DNA of 64,000 nt, from the NCBI GenBank assembly GCA_017542145.1, contig JAFXXQ010000023.1:62001-126000 (forward strand), read 5' to 3'. Source of the DNA: Bacteroidaceae bacterium (lineage in GTDB: Bacteria; Bacteroidota; Bacteroidia; Bacteroidales; Bacteroidaceae). The translations under genes and the position numbers were made by a program. The notes beneath the pieces are model-generated. The model was not told where the DNA came from and ran no database searches. It saw only the letters and a program-made list of their open reading frames with translations. This document shows, in pieces, positions 44,297 through 52,888 of this stretch; the stretch's first letter is position 1; the number at the start of each line of letters is the position of its first letter.

Positions 44297-46033
44297 CTAT
44301 CGGACGAAAGCCTTGAATATTCGTTTCCCGCGCTGAAGGATAGCGATATGGTCGTTGATGCGGTAGAGTTCTATGGTTTCGTCGTCATCCGCTACATCCA
44401 TTGAGGGACGGAAAATGGCATCGTATCCCCCCATGAAGTCGAAGGTGCAGGAACCTCCTTTTGTCCGAGTAATTTTAGTAAGAGGCTTATTGAGCGTGTC
44501 GCCGAACTGTGTGATGCTGGCAGGGGTGGATTCCGTCGAGAACTCGTAGTTGCTCTTGCCATACAGCTGGTTCGACTCATCCTTGTAGCTGTAGTTGTTG
44601 TTCGCAGGGACGACGTGGTAACGGTGTTTTGCCTTGTCGGTATTTACGGCATTGCTCGTCCATGCCGAGGCTTTGTAGTTGACGCAACTAATCATGAGTC
44701 CGTAATCAGGCTTATTTGCGTTCCATCCTGTCCTCTGAATGTTCTCAAAAACGTAGAAAGACGTCGTGTCGTCTTCGTTGACAAACGTGCGGTACATGAC
44801 GGGATCTTCATCCGTCGTATATAGTGTAACGGTTTGGGCAGTATCCAGGTTGCAGGCGGGAATCCAGCCCATCGAATAACGCTCGAAGGAGGTGTAGCCG
44901 GCAGGGTTGTAACCATCCAGGCAGTAGAGGCCATAATCCATCACACTCCAATAATCCATGCAGAAGTCCAACTCGCCGTTTTTTAACGCCGTGTTATAGA
45001 AGTCTGGCAGACCAATGACGTGCCCAAACTCATGCACAAACGTTCCGATGCCTGCTGGCACATCCTTGGAGTCAATCAGCAATTCACCTGAACAAGCATA
45101 ACTGCTGATTTTCACATCACCAAGGGGCATGGGAGACGCGAGCGTCCATGAGTGAGCCCAGACGCACTCATCGGCTCCGTACTGCGCTTCGTCGTTGCCG
45201 GCATAGACGATATAGACGTAGTCCACAAAGCCATCGCCATCGTTGTCGTAATCGGTGAAGTCGGTGAGCCCCAGCTCATAGGCTTTTCGGCAGGCGTCTT
45301 TCACCATGCCACGTGCGTTGGTGTCTTTGCCGTTTCGCTCGTTGCCTCCGTAGTAGATGCGGTTGTTGTCGAGGGTGATAGGGCCGAAAACGTCGAAGGT
45401 AGGCGTAAACTTACCCAGCGACTGGTCGCGGAAGTAGTCGCGTGCGCTGCCTGTAATGGTACCGCTGACGGAAAACGTGTCTTTGTAGGCAGGACTAAAA
45501 AAGGAGTAGTTGAATTCCTCTTTGTGGTTCTTGCCGTTGTAACGGGCGGCAAGTAGGTCGTGAGTGGTGGCTGAGTCGGTGCAGAAGGCAACGTCAGCGA
45601 AGGCCACAAGTAACACCACTCCGTGCACATCTCCCATAGCGGGAAATTCTTTCATGCGGTACGATGCTATCCTGTTCCCTTCTCGTCGTCCTGCAGCATG
45701 CAAGGCTTGCGAGCGTGAACGGAGAGCCTCGGCACGCCATGCTTCAGCATCTTCATCTGAGAGAACGCGGTAAAAACCATCGGCGTCATGCCGAACGAGC
45801 CGTCCTTCAGGAGTAGCATACGTATGAGCAAAGGCATCGCCAAGCAATTGCAGCTTGATTTCAGCCCCGTCGGGTTGCAGCCGTGTAAAAACGCCCCTTC
45901 GTGCTGGTCCTGCGGGAGAGGAGATGGAAAAAAATAATAGGAGAGAAATAAGAAAAACGGCTTTGCACGTGGCAAAACCACTTTTTTCTGCATCCCGATG
46001 GGAAGAAACGGCCGATGTCATCTTCCAAATCAT
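44297..46033 (-). CDS. Secreted M6-family metalloprotease
   Basis: A zinc protease related to immune inhibitor A. The protein has 578 residues with a long N-terminal region before the signal helix (about 24-40). The zinc site is H334-E335-F-G-H338 with D344 in the HEFGHVIGLPDF motif. An acidic DYDNDGDGFVDY stretch (261-272) looks like a calcium loop. No typical C-terminal sorting tail is obvious, although the last 30 residues are basic. It follows lptB after 41 bp filled by a 7-mer array and could be co-transcribed. A role in host-protein degradation is inference. Confidence 0.9.
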   Translation of the reverse strand: MIWKMTSAVSSHRDAEKSGFATCKAVFLISLLLFFSISSPAGPARRGVFTRLQPDGAEIKLQLLGDAFAHTYATPEGRLVRHDADGFYRVLSDEDAEAWRAEALRSRSQALHAAGRREGNRIASYRMKEFPAMGDVHGVVLLVAFADVAFCTDSATTHDLLAARYNGKNHKEEFNYSFFSPAYKDTFSVSGTITGSARDYFRDQSLGKFTPTFDVFGPITLDNNRIYYGGNERNGKDTNARGMVKDACRKAYELGLTDFTDYDNDGDGFVDYVYIVYAGNDEAQYGADECVWAHSWTLASPMPLGDVKISSYACSGELLIDSKDVPAGIGTFVHEFGHVIGLPDFYNTALKNGELDFCMDYWSVMDYGLYCLDGYNPAGYTSFERYSMGWIPACNLDTAQTVTLYTTDEDPVMYRTFVNEDDTTSFYVFENIQRTGWNANKPDYGLMISCVNYKASAWTSNAVNTDKAKHRYHVVPANNNYSYKDESNQLYGKSNYEFSTESTPASITQFGDTLNKPLTKITRTKGGSCTFDFMGGYDAIFRPSMDVADDDETIELYRINDHIAILQRGKRIFKAFVR

Positions 46034-46044
46034 TTTTTCTTAAT

Positions 46045-46079
46045 TCTAAACTCCTAACTCCTAACTCTTAACTCTTAAC
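46045..46079. repeat. Tandem TCYTAAC 7-mers between lptB and the protease gene
   Basis: TCTAAAC, TCCTAAC, TCCTAAC, TCTTAAC, TCTTAAC in strict phase. The last unit supplies the stop codon of lptB. Confidence 0.8.
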
Positions 46080-46860
46080 TCTCTCCCCTTTCAGGTGCGA
46101 CCATGAAATCTTTTTTGCGCAGGATGAAGCTATTGCCAAGATATTTGTCCAACACGACGGGATTCTGCGACAGCTCTTCGGGCGTTCCTTGGAACAGGAT
46201 TCTTCCTTCAAAAAGCAGGTAGGCTCGGTCGGTAATAGAGAGCGTTTCCTGCACATTGTGGTCGGTAATCAGGATGCCAATGTTCTTATATCTCAGGCTC
46301 CATACAATCCGCTGGATGTCTTCGACGGCAATGGGGTCTACGCCGGCAAAGGGTTCGTCAAGCATGATGAACTTCGGGTCGATAGCGAGGCAGCGGGCAA
46401 TCTCCGTTCGTCGCCGTTCGCCACCCGATAGTTGGTCTCCCTTGTTCTTGCGCACCTTTGTTAGGTGGAATTCGGCAATCAGGCTTTCTAGTTTCTCCCG
46501 CTGTTCTTCGCGCGTGATGTCTTTTCGCATCTCCAGCACAGAGCCGATATTGTCCTCCACCGTCATCTTGCGGAATACACTGGCCTCCTGCGGCAGATAG
46601 CCGATACCCTTCTGTGCACGTTTATAGACAGGAAAACCCGTGATATTCTCGTCGTTGAGGTAGATATTTCCCCCATTGGCTACGATAAGGCCAGTCGTCA
46701 TGTAGAATGTGGTCGTCTTGCCTGCTCCGTTTGGGCCAAGCAACCCAACAATTTCTCCTTGTTTCACATTGATAGAGACATTGTTCACTACCGTCCGCTT
46801 TCCGTACCGCTTCACGAGATTCTCCGTCCGCAGCACCATGCTCTCTTCTTTTTCAGCCAT
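46075..46860 (-). CDS. lptB: LptB, ATPase of the LPS transport complex
   Basis: Powers LPS extraction from the inner membrane with LptFG. In 261 residues it has Walker [10 protein letters not shown], the signature [16 protein letters not shown], Walker [14 protein letters not shown] and the switch histidine [10 protein letters not shown]. The start MAEKEESM at 46860 is chosen because a promoter (46878-46909) covers the possible upstream ATG. Alternatively the branched-chain amino acid ATPase LivF is similar, but [11 protein letters not shown] and the tail favour LptB. Confidence 0.92.
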   Translation of the reverse strand: MAEKEESMVLRTENLVKRYGKRTVVNNVSINVKQGEIVGLLGPNGAGKTTTFYMTTGLIVANGGNIYLNDENITGFPVYKRAQKGIGYLPQEASVFRKMTVEDNIGSVLEMRKDITREEQREKLESLIAEFHLTKVRKNKGDQLSGGERRRTEIARCLAIDPKFIMLDEPFAGVDPIAVEDIQRIVWSLRYKNIGILITDHNVQETLSITDRAYLLFEGRILFQGTPEELSQNPVVLDKYLGNSFILRKKDFMVAPERGES

Positions 46861-46877
46861 TTTATGCAATTTGGCCA

Positions 46878-46909
46878 CGAAGATACGCACATTTCCGCAC
46901 ATCGCCAAA
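46878..46909 (-). promoter_or_regulatory. Promoter of lptB
   Basis: TATCTTCG (46878-46885, minus strand) with TTTG at 46906-46909, spacing 20 bp, 17 bp before the chosen start codon. Confidence 0.6.
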
Positions 46910-46973
46910 CATTCCGCCCTCCTTTTCCTAAAAATTAACGAATAGTAAAGTCGAAGGAAAATTACCTCCGTAG

Positions 46974-47004
46974 ACGTAGTGCGTCTATTCTCAGACGCAC
47001 TACG
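46974..47004. terminator. Strong hairpin between the flavin fusion gene and lptB
   Basis: CGTAGTGCGTCT (about 46975-46986) pairs perfectly with AGACGCACTACG around a 6-base loop. The A/T tract on one side is suited to termination on the plus strand, while the flanking genes run on the minus strand, so its function is open. Confidence 0.5.
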
Positions 47005-47046
47005 CTAGGCAAAAAAAGGACTGTGTGCGTATTATATTGTAGTGGG

Positions 47047-49437
47047 CTATTTCGTCAACATGACATGCATGGCTGCAGCAGCACGGCGGCCGTCGCCCAT
47101 AGCAAGGATGACAGTGGCTCCGCCTCGGACAATGTCGCCTCCGGCAAAGAGGGTGGGGATGCTGGACTGCATTTGCTCGTTGACGGCAATAGTGTTCTTG
47201 CGGCCCAGCTCAAGCCCGGGAACAGATTTCGGAACGATGGGATTGGGGCTGACGCCTACGGCAACAACTGCAAGATCAACGTCCATTGTTACGGTGGCAG
47301 GAGTGCCGTCGGCATTCGTCATAGGTACAGGACTGCGGCGTCCAGAGGCATCGGGCTCTCCAAGTGTCATCTTCTGGAGAATAACCTGACGGACATGGCC
47401 TTTTTCATCGGCAATATACTCCAGCGGATTGTGGAGCGTGAGGAACTCAATACCCTCTTCCTTAGCGTGCTTGACCTCTTCCAAACGAGCTGGCATCTCG
47501 GCTTCGCTGCGACGATAGACAATGGTGACTCGTTCTGCGCCAAGGCGTTTGGCTGTACGGCAGGAGTCCATTGCCGTATTGCCTCCGCCTACAACCATTA
47601 CGCGACGGGCAGGGGTGATGGGGGTATCGGTGTCGGGATTGGAAGCATCCATGAGGTTGATGCGGGTGAGATATTCATTGCTAGACATGACACCCACGCT
47701 GTTTTCGCCTGGAATGTTCATGAAATTGGGCAGTCCGGCACCCGTAGCGACGAAAATGCCGGCATAGCCTTCGGCCTGCAAGTGCTCCACACGGATGGTC
47801 TTTCCGACGAGACAGTCTTTCACAAATGTAACACCCATCTTCTCCAACTGGCTGATTTCGACATCGACGATGCGGTTGGGGAGACGGAATTCAGGAATTC
47901 CGTACTTGAGCACGCCGCCTATTTCGTGTAGTGCTTCAAAGACGGTAACGTCATAACCCAGTTTAGCCATATCTCCGGCAAAAGTAAGTCCGGCAGGGCC
48001 TGAACCGACGACAGCAATACGACGTCCGTTCCTAGGTGCCAGCTCGGGCAGAGATATCTGACCCGATTCACGTTCGTAGTCAGCAGCAAAACGCTCCAAA
48101 TTGCCGATAGCCACAGGCTTTCCGCCCATTTTCAGATGGATGCATCGGCTCTCGCATTGCTTCTCCTGCGGGCAGACACGTCCACAGACGGCAGGCAGCG
48201 AAGAGGTGTATTTGAGTACGCGTGCAGCATCGAGGAAATGACCACGCTCGATGTTCTTAATAAAAGAAGGGATTTCAATGGCAACAGGGCAGCCCTCCAT
48301 ACAGGTAGGGTTAGCACAATCGAGACAACGATGTGCTTCACGGACAGCCTGCTCGGGGGTGTAGCCTGTATTGACTTCCTCGGTGCGGGTAGTGGCGCGG
48401 TATATGGGATCGAGCTCGTTCATCGGGCAACGCTCAATAGCTGTACGTTCCTTCGCCTTCATCGATTTGCGCAGTTCCTCGCGCCAGGGAGCCGTGCGAT
48501 CTAATAGCTCCTCAAGGTCAACAAGTCCACAAGTCAACGAGTCAACTGGTTGAGTGCAGTCAGCATTCCTATTTATTGACCTGTTGGTCTGTTGACTTGT
48601 TGGCTTGTTGACTTCTTGACCTTGATATTTCTCAAACGCTTCTACTTCCTCTGCTTTGAAAGAGCCCATGCGTTTCATCATACCATCCCAATCAACCTGA
48701 TGACCGTCAAACTCAGGGCCGTCGACGCAGACGAATTTTGTCTGTCCGCCCACGCTAACGCGGCAGGCTCCACACATGCCCGTCCCATCAACCATAATGG
48801 TGTTGAGTGATACATCTGTAGGGATGTCATATTTTTGTGTCAGAAGGCAGCAGAATTTCATCATGATAGCGGGGCCAATGGCGAAGCATTTGTCAACTTT
48901 TTCGCGTTGAATGACACGTTCAATACCCACGGTTACAACGCCTTTATCGCCATAGGAGCCGTCATCGGTCATGATAATGACATCGTCTGAACTGCGGCGC
49001 ACTTCCTCTTCCAAAATGATCAGTTCCTTTGTCCGTCCGGCCAACACGCTGACAACGCGGTTTCCGGCAGCCTTTAGCGCTTGGATGATAGGCAGCATGG
49101 GTGCAACACCCACTCCACCTCCAGCACAGACGACGGTGCCGAACTTCTCGATGTGTGTTGCTTGGCCAAGAGGGCCGACAACGTCGGCAAGCGCGTCACC
49201 TACGTTCATGTCGCACAAGCGTGTGGTGCTGACGCCAATCTTCTGCACGACCAGCGTAATCGTACCACGATGGACATCGGCTTCCGCAATAGTCAGGGGG
49301 ATACGCTCGCCTTTCTCATGGGTTCGGATGATAACGAAATGTCCAGCCTTACGGCTACGGGCTATTAAGGGTGCCTCAACTTCGAGTTTGAATACTTTCT
49401 CTGAAAAAGCCTGTTTGGAAACAATCTGAAACAACAT
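47047..49437 (-). CDS. Fused NAD(P)H flavin/Fe-S oxidoreductase (NfnAB/SudAB-like)
   Basis: A 796-residue fusion. Residues 1-260 form a ferredoxin-NADP reductase/PyrK-type domain with the NAD motif CAGGGVGVAPM and an Fe-S cluster site (C222, C225, C237). Residues about 310-796 form a glutamate synthase small subunit-type domain with cysteine clusters (CLDCANPTCMEGCP; CGRVCPQEKQCESRC) and two dinucleotide folds (VGSGPAGLTFAGD; VVGGGNTAMDSCRTA). This layout resembles SudAB/NfnAB transhydrogenases; the large glutamate synthase subunit is not adjacent. The interdomain linker (272-308) is encoded by inverted 8-mer arrays at 48517-48621. It has its own promoter (49465-49498). Confidence 0.9.
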   Translation of the reverse strand: MLFQIVSKQAFSEKVFKLEVEAPLIARSRKAGHFVIIRTHEKGERIPLTIAEADVHRGTITLVVQKIGVSTTRLCDMNVGDALADVVGPLGQATHIEKFGTVVCAGGGVGVAPMLPIIQALKAAGNRVVSVLAGRTKELIILEEEVRRSSDDVIIMTDDGSYGDKGVVTVGIERVIQREKVDKCFAIGPAIMMKFCCLLTQKYDIPTDVSLNTIMVDGTGMCGACRVSVGGQTKFVCVDGPEFDGHQVDWDGMMKRMGSFKAEEVEAFEKYQGQEVNKPTSQQTNRSINRNADCTQPVDSLTCGLVDLEELLDRTAPWREELRKSMKAKERTAIERCPMNELDPIYRATTRTEEVNTGYTPEQAVREAHRCLDCANPTCMEGCPVAIEIPSFIKNIERGHFLDAARVLKYTSSLPAVCGRVCPQEKQCESRCIHLKMGGKPVAIGNLERFAADYERESGQISLPELAPRNGRRIAVVGSGPAGLTFAGDMAKLGYDVTVFEALHEIGGVLKYGIPEFRLPNRIVDVEISQLEKMGVTFVKDCLVGKTIRVEHLQAEGYAGIFVATGAGLPNFMNIPGENSVGVMSSNEYLTRINLMDASNPDTDTPITPARRVMVVGGGNTAMDSCRTAKRLGAERVTIVYRRSEAEMPARLEEVKHAKEEGIEFLTLHNPLEYIADEKGHVRQVILQKMTLGEPDASGRRSPVPMTNADGTPATVTMDVDLAVVAVGVSPNPIVPKSVPGLELGRKNTIAVNEQMQSSIPTLFAGGDIVRGGATVILAMGDGRRAAAAMHVMLTK
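48517..48621. repeat. Inverted 8-mer arrays inside the flavin fusion gene
   Basis: The left arm (GTCAACAAG, GTCCACAAG, TCAACGAG type units, 48517-48550) and the right arm (GTTGACTT, GTTGGCTT units, about 48574-48621) are inverted copies around about 24 bp. They encode a linker with EVNKPTSQQTNRS and are in frame. Confidence 0.75.
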
Positions 49438-49464
49438 AAGGTTTTATTTTTTGAAAATCCGCGG

Positions 49465-49498
49465 CAAAGGTAATACATTTCTTCGGATTTTATGCAAA
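49465..49498 (-). promoter_or_regulatory. Promoter of the flavin fusion gene
   Basis: TACCTTTG (49465-49472, minus strand) with TTTG at 49495-49498, spacing 22 bp. Confidence 0.6.
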
Positions 49499-49554
49499 AA
49501 CCTGCCCTTTGAGCTGTTTTTTTCTGCATAACAGCAAAAAAATACTGATAAAAC

Positions 49555-49585
49555 TTTGAAAATAGGAAAATGCAAAGTAACTTTG
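49555..49585 (+). promoter_or_regulatory. Promoter of the glycogen operon
   Basis: TTTG (49555-49558), 19 bp, TAACTTTG (49578-49585). It sets the start of the debranching enzyme at ATG 49625 and not at an upstream in-frame ATG (49556). Confidence 0.7.
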
Positions 49586-49624
49586 GCTGCTAATACAGAA
49601 AAATCATTATCATACCAAAGCACT

Positions 49625-51571
49625 ATGGGATATTTACGATTTGAAAAACCACTGATGATAAATCTGGAGGAATCGTTGCCACGTGAGATTCTCCGGACTA
49701 ACCGGTCGGGTGCCTACCATTGTTCAACCATCGTCGATTGCAACACCCGCAAGTATCATGGTCTGTTGGTTCTTCCCGTTCCCAATCTGGACGATGAGAA
49801 CCACGTGCTGCTGAGCTCACTGGACGAGACGGTTGTGCAGCATGGGGCAGAGTTCAACCTCGGTCTCCACAAGTATCAAGGCAATGTTTTCTCGCCAATG
49901 GGACACAAGTACATTCGCGAATTCACTTGGGAGCGCGTACCTACTACTATCTATCGTGTGGGCGGGGTGAAACTGAAAAAGGAAAAAGCTTTTGTGCATC
50001 ACGAGAACCGCATCCTCATCCGCTATACGCTGTTGGAAGCTACGTCTCCTATCTTACTGCGTCTGCGCCCCTTCCTTGCCTTCCGCAGCGTACGTCAATA
50101 CACCCACGAGAATTGGCAGGCCGACAAGAGTTACCAGCTTGTGGACAACGGTGTCAAAACTTGCATGTATCCAGGCTATCCTGAGTTATTCATGCAACTG
50201 AACCGTAAGAATGAGTTCGTCTATCGCCCCGACTGGTATCGCGGCATGGAATATCCCAAGGAACGTGAGCGTGGCTACGAGTTTACGGAAGACCTCTATG
50301 TTCCTGGCTACTTCGAAGTGCCTATGAAGAAGGGCGACGTTATCGTCTTCTCGGGTGGCGTCAGCGAAGCCAAATCCAACCAGTTCAAGCAGATGTTCCA
50401 GCACGAGTATGATGTCCGTCCTCCACGCGACACCTTCCACAATAGCCTCGTCATTGCCGCCCATCAGTTCCATAACGTGCAGGGCAATAAGCACTATATT
50501 CTTGCCGGCTATCCGTGGTTTAAGTGCCGTGCCCGTGATATGTTCATCTCGTTACCTGGTCTGACGCTCTCCACGGGAGAACTTGACCAGTTTCATAGCG
50601 CCATGCAGACCGCATCGGAAGCAATCAACGATTTCATCGACGGCAATCCCTCGGAATGTAAAATCTATGAGATTGAACAGCCTGATGTCCTGCTTTGGGC
50701 CATGTGGACTTTGCAGCAATACGCTGCCAAGACCTCCCTTCAAGAGTGTTGGGAGCGCTACGGCGAACTGATGACAAAGATCATGCACTTCCTACGTCAT
50801 AGTAAGCATCCCAACTTGTTCGTACATGAGAATGGACTTGTCTATACTAACGGCGTAGAGAAATCCGTCACTTGGATGAACAGTACTGCCAACGGACGTC
50901 CTGTCGTTCCTCGCACAGGCTACATTGTTGAGTTCAATGCTCTTTGGTACAATGCCTTGATGTTTGCTGCCTCGGTATTTGAGGAAGTCGGCAAGCCTGG
51001 CTCAGCCGAAAAATGCAGTAGCCTTGCTCAACTCTGCGGTAGTTCCTTTGCGCGCGTGTTCCTTAATGAATATAGTTATCTGTTCGATTATGTTGATAAA
51101 GGTTCTGCCCCCGATTATAGTGTTCGCCCGAATATGATTTTCGCTGTGGCGCTGGACTACAGTCCACTTACACAGACACAGAAGAAAGCTGTCCTTGACC
51201 TCACTACACGCGAATTGCTTACTCCCCGTGGACTCCGTTCCCTCAGTCCTAAGAGCTTCGGCTACAATCCTGTCTATCAGGGTGTGCAAAGTCTCCGCGA
51301 CTATGCCTATCATCAGGGTACCGCATGGCCTTGGCTGGGCGGCTTCTATATGGAGGCTTACCTAAAAATCTATAAGCGCAGCGGCGTCAGCTTCGTCGAG
51401 CGCCAGCTTGTGGGCTATGAGGATGTTATGCAAACCCATTGTATCGGCACCATCAGCGAAATGTTTGACGGTAATCCGCCTTTCCGTGGACGTGGGGCTG
51501 TAGCTTTCGCCATGAATGTGGCAGAGGTACTTCGAGCCGTCGACAATCTCAAGAAGTATAATCAAATCTAA
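49625..51571 (+). CDS. Glycogen debranching enzyme (amylo-alpha-1,6-glucosidase type)
   Basis: A 648-residue cytoplasmic enzyme expected to cleave alpha-1,6 branches in glycogen. The N-terminal domain (about 1-260) has RTNRSGAYHCSTIVDCNTRKYHGLL, and the (alpha/alpha)6 barrel follows with HYILAGYPWFKCRARDMFIS, the region bearing catalytic acid residues in this family, and YHQGTAWPWLGGFYMEA near the C-terminus. The start MGYLRFEK is set by the promoter at 49555-49585. It is 21 bp from the GT4 gene, with which it forms a glycogen operon. Confidence 0.9.
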   Translation: MGYLRFEKPLMINLEESLPREILRTNRSGAYHCSTIVDCNTRKYHGLLVLPVPNLDDENHVLLSSLDETVVQHGAEFNLGLHKYQGNVFSPMGHKYIREFTWERVPTTIYRVGGVKLKKEKAFVHHENRILIRYTLLEATSPILLRLRPFLAFRSVRQYTHENWQADKSYQLVDNGVKTCMYPGYPELFMQLNRKNEFVYRPDWYRGMEYPKERERGYEFTEDLYVPGYFEVPMKKGDVIVFSGGVSEAKSNQFKQMFQHEYDVRPPRDTFHNSLVIAAHQFHNVQGNKHYILAGYPWFKCRARDMFISLPGLTLSTGELDQFHSAMQTASEAINDFIDGNPSECKIYEIEQPDVLLWAMWTLQQYAAKTSLQECWERYGELMTKIMHFLRHSKHPNLFVHENGLVYTNGVEKSVTWMNSTANGRPVVPRTGYIVEFNALWYNALMFAASVFEEVGKPGSAEKCSSLAQLCGSSFARVFLNEYSYLFDYVDKGSAPDYSVRPNMIFAVALDYSPLTQTQKKAVLDLTTRELLTPRGLRSLSPKSFGYNPVYQGVQSLRDYAYHQGTAWPWLGGFYMEAYLKIYKRSGVSFVERQLVGYEDVMQTHCIGTISEMFDGNPPFRGRGAVAFAMNVAEVLRAVDNLKKYNQI

Positions 51572-51576
51572 TCAAG

Positions 51577-51584
51577 AAAGGAGG
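51577..51584 (+). promoter_or_regulatory. Unusually strong ribosome binding site
   Basis: AAAGGAGG lies 8 bases before ATG 51593. Most genes in this window show no such sequence, in line with weak Shine-Dalgarno use in Bacteroidetes. Confidence 0.6.
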
Positions 51585-51592
51585 ACACAACG

Positions 51593-52849
51593 ATGAAAGT
51601 CTTAATGTTTGGATGGGAATTTCCTCCTCATATCAGTGGAGGTCTCGGTACAGCAAGCTACGGTATGACCAAGGGCATGGCTAAGCAGAATGACTTGGAA
51701 ATCACCTTCTGTATACCCCGTCCCTGGGGTGACGAGGATCAGTCGTTCCTGCGCATTGTCGGCATGAATAGCGTACCCATCACTTGGCGCGACGTCGATT
51801 GGAATCATGTGCAGAATCGCGTCGGCAGTTATATGAATCCGCAGGATTATTTCGATTTCCGAGACCATATCTACGCCGATTTCAACTACATGAACACCAA
51901 CGATCTGGGCTGTCTGGAGTTCTCGGGACGTTATCCTGACAATCTGCAAGAGGAAATAAATAATTACAGCATCGTAGCTGGAGTCGTGGCTCGCAAAGAG
52001 CAGTTCGACATCATCCATAGCCACGATTGGCTCACCTATCCTGCAGGCATCCATGCCAAGCAGGTCAGCGGTAAACCGCTCGTCATCCACGTCCATGCCA
52101 CCGACTTCGACCGTAGCCGCGGCAACGTTAATCCTACGGTCTATGCCATAGAGAAGAACGGCATGGATCACGCCGACCACATCATGTGCGTCAGCGAACT
52201 AACCCGCCAGACGGTTATCAGTAAGTACTATCAAGACCCCGCGAAGGTAACAACCATGCATAACGCTGTGGAGCCACTACCTGCTGAATACGAGGCTATC
52301 CAGCGTACTCGTGACGATAAGGAAAAACTTGTTACCTTCCTTGGACGCATCACTATGCAGAAGGGTCCTGAGTATTTTGTTGAAGCAGCTGCACTCGTAC
52401 TACAACGTACGCACAATGTCCGCTTCTGCATGGCAGGTTCGGGTGACATGATGAATGCTATGATTCGCCTTGCTGCTGAACGCGGTATAGCCGACCGCTT
52501 CCACTTCCCAGGCTTCATGCGTGGAAAGCAAGTGTATGAGTGCCTTAAGAATAGCGATGTCTATGTCATGCCCTCTGTATCCGAGCCTTTCGGTATCAGT
52601 CCGCTGGAGGCCATGCAGTGCAACTGCCCTTCCATCATCTCCAAACAGTCAGGTTGTGCTGAGATTCTTGATAAATGTATTAAAGTCGATTATTGGGACA
52701 CTCACGCACTGGCTGATGCCATTTACTCCATTTGCACCAACCCCTCGCTTTACACCTATTTGCGCGATGAGGGCAAAAAAGAGGTTGATGCCATCACTTG
52801 GGAGAAGGTAGGCTATAAAATCCGTGCCATTTACGATAAATTAATATAA
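51593..52849 (+). CDS. GT4-family glycosyltransferase (glycogen synthase-like)
   Basis: A 418-residue GT-B enzyme. The N-terminal WEFPPHISGGLGTASYGM is the substrate-loop pattern of starch/glycogen synthases and related GT4 enzymes. The C-terminal half has TFLGRITMQKGPEYFVEAA and the E-x7-E motif (E330 and E338, SEPFGISPLEAM). With a debranching enzyme before and a GH57-like gene after it, glycogen synthesis is the likely role, though the donor (UDP- or ADP-glucose) is not clear from sequence. Confidence 0.9.
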   Translation: MKVLMFGWEFPPHISGGLGTASYGMTKGMAKQNDLEITFCIPRPWGDEDQSFLRIVGMNSVPITWRDVDWNHVQNRVGSYMNPQDYFDFRDHIYADFNYMNTNDLGCLEFSGRYPDNLQEEINNYSIVAGVVARKEQFDIIHSHDWLTYPAGIHAKQVSGKPLVIHVHATDFDRSRGNVNPTVYAIEKNGMDHADHIMCVSELTRQTVISKYYQDPAKVTTMHNAVEPLPAEYEAIQRTRDDKEKLVTFLGRITMQKGPEYFVEAAALVLQRTHNVRFCMAGSGDMMNAMIRLAAERGIADRFHFPGFMRGKQVYECLKNSDVYVMPSVSEPFGISPLEAMQCNCPSIISKQSGCAEILDKCIKVDYWDTHALADAIYSICTNPSLYTYLRDEGKKEVDAITWEKVGYKIRAIYDKLI

Positions 52850-52888
52850 GAATTCCATTAAATAGTAAACCGTCAAAGAGTAAATAAC

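Noticed and set aside
44121..44336. A 71-codon plus-strand frame rich in F, W and I over the 21-bp array
   Set aside because: The hydrophobic heptads follow from the array itself; there is no start context and it overlaps the end of the protease gene.
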